From: Chionis minor
Taxonomy: Eukaryota; Chordata; Aves; Charadriiformes; Chionididae
Reading direction: 5' to 3'
Assembly (NCBI GenBank): GCA_013398295.1
Contig: VZSF01008217.1
Location: 147,571 to 211,570, forward strand
DNA length: 64,000 nt
Shown here: one piece after another, positions 33,576 to 44,873 of the stretch
How positions within the stretch are numbered: the first letter of the stretch is position 1
Layout: each line of letters begins with the position of its first letter
Notes under the pieces: generated by a model
Told to the model about the DNA's origin: nothing
The model's input: only the letters and a program-made list of their open reading frames with translations
Databases searched by the model: none
Position numbers and translations under genes: made by a program

Positions 33576-36500
33576 AATATTCAGTTGTCCTATCCATGTA
33601 TCAAAATACCCAAAGAGGGATAATGTAGGACAGTAAATGATCTGTAAATTAATCCAAAACTGAAATTATGCCATATATTGTGCAGATTGTTTGTATAGCA
33701 ACTGACATTCAAAACCTTCTGTGCTGTCAGTCACAGAAGACCTATTTACCATTTTTTAGCAAATTGAAGTGTCATTCTCTTCTCAGTATGCATTTGAATG
33801 CAAGTGCCACTGGAAGTAACCAAATTAGCTAAATTCTGATCCACCTTTGCTGAGATAAGTCTGACGTAAGTACATTGTCCTTACTTATTTGTAAGCAAGT
33901 GAAACAGAATTTTTGCTATAACAGGAAATGTTACTTAGATAGACCGGGCCACATACACGTCTATTCTACTAAAGAATAAATGGACTTTTGTGATGATATC
34001 AAAAACTGCTTAAATTCCGTTCGAGAACTAGATCAGTTCTAAATACTTATAAGTACTGTAAAGTTGAACTAAAAAAACATGTGTTCTTGCTCGGTAATAA
34101 GAATTTATGTCATTTAATATCTGCTGACGATAAATGTCTGATTTCTTTTTTTAATGTGCAAACCTAATTTTTTAGTAAGTAACTTTCAATGCCACCAACC
34201 CAGAAAACTCATGTATACCTTGATCATACGTATTGAACACTAGCAGTGTTCTCAGGTGATCTTTTAACTTCTGGGAGATTAGCTGGCTGGTGGTCATATC
34301 ACTGAAGTCCTACCCTTCAAAATATTTCAAAATATCTCTATGAGATAATGCCTGCTAAATAAGTAGAGTAGATCAGAAAATAAATTAATTTTTTTCTATA
34401 CTCTAATTGTCAGATAGTTTTATATTAACTAGATAATTTTTGAAGGATTGTTTCCTGCATTCATACTATTAGCTAATAAGGACTCTTCCTGGCTCTATTC
34501 AGAAAATCAAATACCTCAGTTTTCTTACTACATGCTTCCCCTTAATGTGCATGGATATTGTAGCAGAAATTGCTAATTTATTTTAAAACATGTTTTAACA
34601 ATTTGTTGCTTTGCCCTAGCTGATTTTTTGGGGGGTAAGGGGATTTTGTTTTGTTTTGTTGGTGGGTTTTTGGGTTTTTTGTTTGTTTGGTGGTTTTCCT
34701 TCCCCACACATGTTGAAAGTAAACACAGGCTGGATGAAAACTGTGACTATAAAACTGCATCTGTTGTATAACACTAACTGGTGTCCCTCGAGAATTTTCA
34801 ACCCCTTGGAGAACCTACAGCGAAATTTTACTATGTTTAACTTTTTGTTGGAAAAAACAACATACGTGCAACATATGTACAAATTTGTCTGCACTGAGCA
34901 TATGTAAACTACTCATGTATATATGAGTCATAAATGAGAATGATATCACCTTTTATCTCACAAAGCAAATTTGCAGGTTACTGAACAGAGACATCTCTAT
35001 CTGACTGCTTTTTCTGAGGTAACGTATTTCCAATTTATTATGCTGTACTTATAAATAATGTATTGGAAAAATAAGTAGCTAAACAAATTGGAACTTGACA
35101 GGCTTCTTTGTGAAGAACACTATAAAAGTTATGGTTGGGGGAAAGCTGCTATAGAAGCTAATACTGTTATGGATTTCTACCCATTTCTGAATTTATGGGA
35201 GGAAATTTCTGTACAGCAAATGCCACTTAGGACTAAATGGAAGAGATTTGGCAGATTATGTAGATTAACCTTTTTCAAACTTCAGAAATTTCACCAAGCT
35301 AGAAAATTGTATTGTAATTTTTGAAAGAAGTGCAAGTAATGATTCCAGACCATGTTTTTTAGTATGTTTTAATATATACTGACATTACGTAGATGAGCAG
35401 CAGAAATAAATGTAATTGAGGAGCTGGCATCAATAAAAGACATATTTCACACAGCAATCTGAATTCAGACCCTGAATGTGAAATTTGCCCATCATTATAT
35501 TCAGCCCAGCTTGCAAACTGTTTCATAGAGAAAAATTTTCCTTGAAAAGTAAACATAAAGATCTTCCTAACAGATAAATATGCCTCCTTCACCATGCCTA
35601 TTTGTCATTGTAACAGCAGGTCAGGTATCTCCATGATGTATATAGGAGTGACTAAGATGGAAAAAAAATATCATTTTACTGTTCTATTTAACTATAAAAA
35701 AATATTTCAGATAAAGCTTATTTTAAACACTGGATAACTTAAGTCAAAATACCACATGTACTAAATGGATACCTTGGACTTTTTGCAGTGGTATAACTTA
35801 CAAGCAGTAAAGCTAATACATGCCTCCTACTTTTGTGACTGAACATATATCGGGCAGCATTTGCAGTGATGACTTATGTGCATGGGTGTATTTAATATGT
35901 ATGCCTGTTCTTCACAAGAAAAGAAAGAAACTAAAGAAACACTACGTTGTTAGCAGAATACAGTCACTGTTGCTGAATCAGTGAAATAAAGAAAGCAGAG
36001 TCCAACTTCTCCAAAGAATGCTACAACTACAATACCAAGTAGGGTGTTGACATATTAAAATTTGGCGTCATAAAATTGGTACTGGAAATATATTTTTGTT
36101 GACTGAGCAGACTCCGAAAGAAAAACCTTCATGGATGTGCATACAACAAGTGAATTATGAATTTAAAATAAATACAGTAAGTTGTAAAAGCAGCTATCTT
36201 GGGATGTCTCTGCCACTGACTTCTAAAGTATCCACAGAAGCCTTGAAAATATTTTTATGGCTTTGACAGGGAAGTAGTTGAAATGAAGCTAAAAAGCTCA
36301 TTTTCACCACACTAATCTTAAATACAATAACGGAAAAACAAGTATGCAGCTTGAGCTTTGACTGTGCTACAGAAATACAGGTTGGATCAGTTGTTGAAAT
36401 CTGCTCTTAGAAATGTTATTTTGTTATTGATCGTGGTCTGTTTTCCAGGAATTTAATGTCTCTCTTTTTCTTCCCAACTTAAGTTCAGTTATCCAAATAT

Positions 36501-38044
36501 TGAATAACTGCATTGATTCTAATCTGAAGTCCTGACTTTGGGGTCTTAAACAGGCAGCTTGCTTCAGATATTATCAACCAGAGATATCAGATTTAATGTT
36601 ATGCAAATGCTTCCTAAGCTGTAGCAGATTTAATGTAACCAGTGATTGCCATTAACTTACTTCACGTAACCAACCATCATTAGTTCCCTAAACATTGATT
36701 ACAAAAAAATATTTAGTGTTTAATATTGGATAACTTCTCAGTACCAGTGAAATTACTGGGATTATGCCATGAAATTGAATTTTTTTTCGAAACTGTTATC
36801 ATGTCTATTCTATAACATAGACCATTATAAACTAAGCTAGATTTTTTTTTTTTTTAGTCAACTGCTAAGATTCAGGAGCTGGTTCAAAAAACTTCTGGGC
36901 TGGGATTCAGCTGCCTACACCATCTTATGATTCATCATTGCAGTATTACCATGTTCAAAACATCGCCTTTGAAATCATTATTCTGTACTCTCTTTGTGTT
37001 AAGCATGTGTCTCTTCTTCAGGTGATGCAGCACTTTCAGAAAAGGCAATTAATCACTGAGGACTGCTAGGCAATTCAAAGATGTCTATGGGGAGACAGTA
37101 TCAAAGACACTGCAAGCTCTAAAAGTAACATCAAAGTTATTATATCCAAAAGAAAGACTTGTACCTACTACTGCTTTGACAGCTGCAAACCTTTTCATTT
37201 AGAACATTTTGTGTATCTCATGGTAATGTTATTCACAGCTTTTCTGAAAGTTTGTTTGTTTTTCCCCATGGAAGCAAGTGGTTATTAACAGGAGACTAAA
37301 GAAAAAAAAAGTCATTTAAGTGTGCTTATCTGTTGAAATCGAGTTGGATGTGACCCAGAAACTGAGAGGTAATGGGTTTTTGAGCCTATGCAAGAATTGT
37401 AACTCATCACCAGTATGTTATGCAAGACTGCAAATAATGGTTCTGTTTGAAGAATTATAGAATTATCCAATCTTGTCATCACTAAGTAAAATTCTAATTC
37501 AGAATACTACAGTGAATGGAAGCCCAGATGTGCAGGCTTACTATTGTCAATCAAATATCATCTGGGACTATTTTTTGGACAGTTATCAAATTTAATTCTT
37601 TCAATTCTTTCATACGCTGTAGTTAAAAAGTTCTTTACTCAGAAAACAAAACTGATTAAATATCTTGTGACTGTGAATACAATTTTAACGACTGCATAAA
37701 AGATTAAACACAGAAAAGAATTTTGCTTCAAAACAACTGAAAAAACCCTCAACTACTACCTCATCTGTCTGCACCCCCTGTTTATTAACTCGACACTGCC
37801 ACATAGGTTGGCTTTTTTGTTCAAATTCTGTTTTATACTAGAGACATTTTGCTTTTATAGTAACAACTCATCTTTAAGGTAGTCTGGTAAAGTTCTTGAA
37901 TAGTTTTGGTGTGTATAAAAGTTGAGCATGTTCACAGCACAGTCTCTGTTTTGCAGGTGCAGAGGAGGCCCAGTAAGGTTATCAGGACAATAGGCATTTA
38001 ATATCAATTGTTTCTGACTTTTGGTGTTCAGATCAAGTCAGAGA
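33576..38044. other. A+T-rich noncoding sequence
   Basis: No gene or transposon is recognised in 4.5 kb. A G/T-rich patch lies at 34623-34700. Open frames are at most 92 codons, without motifs, and several mirror each other on opposite strands. Confidence 0.5.
34623..34700 (+). repeat. G/T-rich low-complexity patch
   Basis: The plus strand is nearly all G and T, with G runs (GGGGGG, GGGG, GGTGGG, GGG) separated by T-rich spacers. The complement encodes runs of Lys/Gln/Thr/Pro in the overlapping minus-strand open frames, which are artefacts of this composition. Confidence 0.75.
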
Positions 38045-38177
38045 CATGACGAAAACCCACCTGGACACCAACTTGTGCAGCCTGCTCTAGGTGGACTTGC
38101 TCCGGCATGGGGGTTGGACTAGATGATCTCCCGAGGTCCCTTCCAACCCCCAACATTCTATAGTTCTATGATTCGAC
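38045..38177 (+). mobile_element. CR1 LINE 3' UTR fragment
   Basis: Only the last ~130 bp of a CR1 copy: CACCTGGACACCAACTTGTG, a GTTGGACTAGATGATCTC block, CGAGGTCCCTTCCAACCCC and an octamer tail ATTCTATAGTTCTATGATTC. The 5' limit is approximate. It is noncoding. Confidence 0.88.
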
Positions 38178-41100
38178 TTTTTTATGTCCGTAGTGGGTGA
38201 CACCTGTTGTGTTTAGATATGGTATGGATGTGAAAAATTTCTTAGAGAGTTATTTCATTTTCATTTCATTTATGCAATATGCAAAACAATTCTGCATTGA
38301 AGTTAGCAAAGCACACATGTTTGGAAGAGTTCTTTCAACCACATTCACAATAATAATATTGTCTTTGGAGGCTGAAGAGAGTGGCTAACTTCATGTTATG
38401 CTGCGTTGGGTAAATTTTTCTACTTCCATTACTTTTATCACTAAATATTTATCTGACACAGTGCAAAAGACTCACATGTAAAAAAGAAGGAATGTAGTAA
38501 CTGGTTCTTTATTTTCATCATATAACGTTTCTGAGTGGTTTTGATTAAAAAAGTTTGCTGTTATGATGCTCTAATAGCAAATTTATTGGGTGCTGAAGTA
38601 ACAACTAAACTGGACAATCATTTCTTCTGACTGTAAGCAGCTGACACATGAAAAAAAAGATTTAAAAAAATCATCAGTGCAGAGCACTGTTGAATGCCAG
38701 TATAAAGTGATTAATTATCTACAGGGAAGATTTTCAAAATCACTAATGTACCCAGGAGAAGAAATTGAACTGAAAGTTAATGGCACCAGTATTTCTAAAT
38801 CTCTTGGGTGTTTTTGAATGTTTAGCTTCTACATGAATACATTACAAATAGTGCTGTTGGAATACTTGGAAACATTTGTTTGTTTTTCAGTTTTCCCTTT
38901 AATACTCAATGATTCTTGTGGTCAACATTTGCCTTCCAAAAGTCTGTACACTTTTAACTGACATTAAAGTCAGTTTACTATTTTGCCTTGCTATTCATTA
39001 ATCAATCTGCAGATCTAATTTTCTGGACATATGTTGAAATTATCCATAGGATGTAATGTGTTTGGGTTTCTTGATTTGGTTTTTCTTTTTTTTTGCTGAT
39101 GAGCTTCTGAGTTGTGTTCATCTTGGATGTATTCATTGTCATGAAGAGAGATTTTTCTTTTCAAATTTGGTAGTTTTTATGAAATGCTGCTCAAGATGCA
39201 TATCTCAAGGCTAGAGATTCAGCCATCAAGTCTATACCTCCTTAAAACAAGGAAGAGTTTCAAACATAATATCTCAAGTTTGTGAGAAGATTAGCCTTGG
39301 GCACAGCTAGATTGTTTCTCTAACTAGGCAACATGATATGTCTTCTGAGCATACTCCATTGGAGCTCTCAGCTTCCAGGAAACCTGATACTGTTGTCTTG
39401 TTTGGTGCTTGTTAGGTTTACAGTTTTAAATGTTTTATTAGTTTTTACATATTCCCAGTGACTCTCCTTGGAAAATACTCCAGGCATATGTTTGGCTTGT
39501 GGCAAGGAACTCTGGGATAATAGAAGTGTGACTAATTCCTGTTTTCATAGCCTTGATGATTTTGGCCTAAAATGCTGTCTAGGAAGGACTTCAGTGATGC
39601 AGTCTAGTCACCTCGTGCTGTATTAGTATTAGTCTGAAGTCTTCTCAGGAGGCCTAAGTCAGTTTAGTGATCAACGGTCTCCCTCACCTTGCTTCTAATA
39701 CCTGAGGAATTAATAATGTCCCTCTATGTGGTACCTTATATTTCACTTCTGTTTCAACTGATTTCTATAGCCATTAACAGTAAATTTTCCTTGCTTCTGT
39801 TTTCGGTAAGAAAATACCATGTAGTTGTATTCTGTTGTGTATGTTTGGTGTTTTTTTGTTTGTTACTTTTTTCTTGGGACTATGCCAAATGTTTTGACAA
39901 ACACTCGGGCAGAAAGGTTTTTGTAGGACTGGATTTCATGTGAGGAGAGAATTCGTTCAAGAAAAGTAAATACTGAAATATGAACCAAACACTCACCTCT
40001 CAAAAGTGTCTGATTTGGATGTTTAATCCGACTTCCCAAACATTTGCTAAGTGGCCTGACAATTATGTTACAAGATAGACTTGGTCTGTTTAGCCACCTG
40101 AATATTTTAATATTTTAAGAAGTAAAGCTGCTCCAACAGAGAACAGATACAGACTGTTATACTTTTTAATTCCTTTTTTGTGTGTGTGTTTCTATGCCTT
40201 GCTGCCTCTCCCATGCCTTTATTTCTTCTGAGCTAGATCAGTTTTGAAATATATGAGCAAGTGTCTTGTGTAGCTGATTTTTTTGACTGCATCCTTTTGC
40301 TATTATTGGCTGTTAGAATATTCCTGCGTCTGTGTGTTGTGTATATTCATTTTCAGAATTACTTCTTCTCTGATCAAGAAGAGTCACCATTCAAAAGTTA
40401 ATAGAAAGCAAATTCACTTTCCTTAGGATACAGGGCACACACAAACATGGTAATTCCCTTTTAACACACTTTGTGTTAGAAAGGATGTGTCTGAAATCTG
40501 ACTTGACTAAGCAATCATGGAACGCGATACTGACAACACTACAGCATTATATTTAATTAATGAAGACAAGATCCTTCCTTTCAAGGTCCTTAATTTGTTG
40601 TATTGATCAGCCCCTAGCAAATTCAAGGGCAAACACAATTACGTCTTCTGTGTCAAAAATCTCTGTCAACAAATCCATTGCTGTTTGTAATTCCTGAATC
40701 TCTGGAATTTGACATAAAGACAGCATAGCGGAAAACACATAATTAAAATAGTTTCATTTGAGATTATTGGCTTTGTTAGTCAGTGGCAGACCATTTAATG
40801 AAGTTTTTAAAATTCAGTTTTTATGAAATGTTCTTTGTTACATCACACCACATAAAAAACATATTTTAATAGAAATAGAAAAATAAACAAAATTTAAGAG
40901 TAAAGTATAGAAAACAGTTCCTTATGCACAGCTTTGTTAGGGTAATGACTAGAATTAAAATTTCCTGTCATACAGTCCTTCAAGCAGCATGCCTTTGATA
41001 GTAAATCAATGCAAGATCGCGTATCGGTCTAATCTCATTGTTGAATAAGCAGTGATCACGAGTTGAACATATACGGCAGTACTGATCTAGTAACACAACA

Positions 41101-41846
41101 ACGCGTGCATTTAATTTTTTTTTTTGTTCAATATAATGAACAAGCTTCCTTTTTGGTTTATATAATGACTTCCCTGGCCCTCATAGGACATATAATTAAA
41201 GAGGAATATCAAAGGAATAAAGTTTCTGTGTGCCAGATGTAATCTTAGCTGTAAGTCCTCAAAGATGGAATGAAACTTCAAAAATTATACACCAAAAATA
41301 GAAATTCATTAAAGACTGAGGACTAAATCTAATACTGAGAGTCATTATGTTTCTGTTTTTTCCTTCCCCTTATAACACCTTAGTAATGTGGAATAGTCAT
41401 GCTGAGGCACGGTATCTCCCCATACCTTGAGAGGGCACATGGTTCTGCCACCTATTCTCTGTGCCAGACTGCAATTAGCTATTGATAATTAACAAAGTGT
41501 CTTTCAGGTGTTTGCTAGGTTTACTACTTGCATTATGCATATAGGGGAAACCTTCTAAGCAAAAAGGTTGTTGAATGTATACATGCAATTCTTATGAAAT
41601 CATTGCCATTTTGGATGAACAAAGACCCAGGTTTTCCAGACTTAAAACAGCCTACTTCAGTTTGAAATAAGGAGGCTGAGAACTGTAAGATAACATGTTT
41701 TCTAAAAACTAGTGTATAAGTTAATGCAGCTTTTAATGCATTACATTTGCATTTTCATTCGCAAAAGGTATGCTTGAAAAAGGAAGGTTATTAATATTGC
41801 AAAACCAAACACCAACAAGATATTAGCCAACAACTCCTGTAACGAA
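38178..41846. other. A+T-rich noncoding sequence
   Basis: No gene, RNA or transposon recognised. A short GT run lies near 40180 and a T run near 41117. The 84-codon frame at 39689-39943 is hydrophobic by base composition and has no context. Confidence 0.5.
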
Positions 41847-42920
41847 AATAGAATCACAGAACCATAGAATGTTTAGAGTTGTAAGAGACCTTGAAGATCA
41901 TCTAGTTTCAACTCCTCTGCCACTCCTCTGGATACCTTCAACTAAACCAGTTTGCTGAAAGCCCCATCCAACCTGGCCTTGGACACTTCCAGTGACAGGG
42001 CCTCCACAACCTCTCTGGGCAACCTGTTCCGGTGTCTCATCACCCTCACAGTAACTAACTTCTTCATATCTAACTTAAATCTACCCTCTTCCAGGATAAC
42101 ACCTTTACCCCTTGTCCTATCGTCACTCTCCCTGAAAAAGAGTCCCTCCCTGTTTTTCCTGTAAGCCCCCTTTAAGTACCCAAAGTCTGCTATAAGGTCT
42201 CCCCTTATACCTTTCTGTTCTCCAGGCTAAACAACCCCAAGTTTCTCAACCTGTCTTCCTAGGAGAGATGTCCCAGCCATCTGATCATCTTCACGGCCCT
42301 CCTCCAAACCCGCTCCAACATGTCCATGTCCTTCTTACGTTGGGAGTCCCAGAGCTGAATGCACTATTCCAGGTGGGGTCTCACGAGAGCAGAGTAGAGG
42401 GACAGAATCACCTCCCTTGACCTGCTGGCCATGCTTCTTTTGATGCAGCCCAGGATATGGTTGGCTTTCTAGGCTGCAAGTGCACATTGCTGGCTCATGT
42501 TGAGCTTGTCATCACTTAACACCCCTGAGTCCTTCTCCCCAAGGCTGCTCTCAATCCATTCTCCACCCAGCCTGTGTTTGCACTTGGGATTGCCCTGGCA
42601 CACATGCAGGACCTTGCACTTGACGTTGTTGAACTTCATGAGGTTGGCACGGGCCCACCTCTCAAGCTTGTCCAGGTCCCTCTGGGTTGCTTCCCTTCCC
42701 TCAAGTGTGTTGACCATTCCACAGAGCTTGGTGTCATCAGCAAAGTTGCTGAGGGTGCACTCAGTCCTGCTGTACATATCACCAACAAAGATGTTTGACA
42801 GCACCAGTCCCAGTACCAACCCCTGAGGAACACTAGCAGCCACTGGTTGCTACTTGGTCATCAAGACATTGACCGCAACTCCTTGAGTGCAGCCATCCAA
42901 CCAGTTCCTTATTCCAAGAC
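41847..42920 (-). mobile_element. CR1 LINE copy, 5'-truncated
   Basis: Read on the minus strand the copy runs from a late RT segment at about 42920 to the 3' UTR and tail at about 41847-41870 (complement of AGAATCACAGAACCATAGAA). Its C-terminal region is the same block as in the copies at 1966 and 7587, so these three appear to be one subfamily. The protein frame is broken between the RT end (42469-42843) and the C-terminal block. It is inactive. Confidence 0.93.
42469..42843 (-). pseudogene. CR1 RT catalytic-box remnant
   Basis: This 124-codon minus-strand frame contains SVPQGLVLGLVLSNIFVGDM (residues 4-23) and an intact FADDTKL catalytic box (34-40), followed by the EGREATQRDLDKLERWA and NLMKFN blocks and the start of the post-RT region. 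It is the only copy here that keeps the full FADD box in an undisturbed frame, but motif A and everything upstream are missing through 5' truncation. Confidence 0.88.
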
Positions 42921-44873
42921 AATGATCTTGGGCTCTTAGTTACACTGTAATGATACTGTATTTTCCACTAAACTCCTGCATCACAAGAAAGATACTCAGT
43001 TTTTACTTTGACCAACACTATTCACTCTGTGATTTTACTTATTTGTTGCACATTATATGAATCCTGAACTTTATTAATTCCCTTGTTTGTTTGTTTTCCA
43101 GAGTGCTTATCAGCATAGTCTCTGATTACTTAACAAACATAAAGGAACTGATCTTCTCAATTCTCCTTTCAAAGTGAAAGTGGTAGGTCTTGATTTTTGC
43201 AGATGGAGAATCCTAGTCCAGTGAAAGAAAAAGTAACATTTTCAAGCTGTCAGGAATGCCTGACACTTCAATGCTGGATACCAAATCCAAGGCCTTTCTC
43301 TTAGGTCTGTGCTAACTTTAAGTAATTTTTAGAGCTGGGCATGTGGTTAATGGGTATATGCTCCAAGGCGATGGTGGTCTCTGAGGGCTTTCTAGCTAAA
43401 AGAGGCCATTTGTAGGAGAGGCCCCGTATTGCTTATTTTAAGGGTGGATGGACTTGCTTTGAAACCCACATTTGAATTGAGTTCATAAAGCTCACAAGAG
43501 GGAGATGGACGTGGAAAATAAGGTCTGTAAAAGAATTCAATCATGTCTGTTGCATCGTTGTATGTAGTTGACATGAAGTGATAGATTTTGTGGCCAACAT
43601 GAAAGAAGAATGTTTTCCACTACCTGTGTTCTGTCAAACAATACGAATAGTAGTAAAGAAATTTTGTAAAACTAGAAATGGGCTTCTTAATAACTGTTAC
43701 TGTGCTGCTGTGACACATGACTAAAGTAGAGCAAATGTTGGATAAATACCTTTAACTTCACTACTTTTTGCTATGCTGCGTATCTGATTTAACCTTTTTC
43801 TAGAGTAATTTTTCTGAGCAATTTTTGTGCTTCCTGAAATCATTCTCACACTGGAGTGTTTGCCATACTTTTATTTTTAGACTGCACCTTATACAATGCT
43901 TAGAAGCCTGGAAAACTTCTTTTCAATTACTGCTAATTGCTTCAAATTTCCTGCTTTGAGACAGTAAATATCCCTGTTCTCTCACTTCTTTTTACATGAG
44001 GTTTTTTTAAAGAATGGTAAAAATCCTACTTATAAAAGTAGCAGGATTTTTTTTCTTATCTTTAAAATATCACCTTTATTTTTTCAAGGACACAGTGGTT
44101 GTGAATAATTATAGTCATTTATATCGTTATAAGTCCAATAGTGAAGCTAGAATTTTGATGTTTTTAAGAACGGTTAAGTTTATGTAATCAAAGACCTGAT
44201 AGCATTTTGATTTATCATGACAGATCAGTTGTTCAAATATATTTATGTAATTCACAAAGTGAAAACAATAAAATTCCATTTCTCTAAGATTTTTCCATTT
44301 CTAGCCATGCAGATGTATTGATTTGGTCTATAATCCCAGTGTGCGTATGTCTGGATGGGCTGATGAGATCAGCAAATAAGGACAAGTTGCTATGGAACAA
44401 GAAGGTGATGAAGTTTCCAAAGCAAAAAAGTTAATACATTTACAAAATACCATAGGAGATGGAGTGCTGTTCACATGTGATTTTTTTCCCCTGTTTTTGT
44501 AACTTTTCATTTACATATTTATTAACTTATGCTAAATCAAGTATTTGTTACATTGATAGGCACAGCAAATAAATTAATTGTAATTCATTTTATTGGATGG
44601 AATAATAAATTAACTTTTTGATAAGCCACTTATCATAGAATAGTCTTATTACTACATAGTTTTATTCAGGCATCAATGTTTGCATTTTAATTTGAGAATA
44701 TTTGCACTGTATTATTTTACAGTTTTCCTATATTCTTAGGAATGTGAAAATCCACTGTTTAGTTTTTTTATGCATTTTAGTTGAGACAACTGAACAAATT
44801 ATTCATTTTCTGGAGGTTATGTACTTTTAGTAAGCTAATATCCCTAAAGGTAAGCCAGAACAAAGATATGATT
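42921..44873. other. noncoding sequence with a strong hairpin
   Basis: No gene or transposon recognised. The notable item is the inverted repeat at 44006-44066, listed separately. Confidence 0.5.
44006..44066. repeat. 61-nt imperfect hairpin
   Basis: The outer arms TTTAAAGA (44006-44013) and TCTTTAAA (44059-44066) pair perfectly. The inner arms AAAAATCCTACTT (44019-44031) and AAGTAGCAGGATTTTT (44036-44051) pair with a 3-nt bulge. The loop is about 4 nt. The size is in the range of a microRNA precursor, but A+T-richness makes this a weak indication. Confidence 0.6.

Noticed and set aside
34578..34907. Lys/Gln/Pro-rich minus-strand frames and a plus-strand frame
   Set aside because: Produced by the G/T-rich low-complexity patch.
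42497..42826. 109-codon plus-strand frame
   Set aside because: Antisense to the CR1 RT remnant at 42469-42843.
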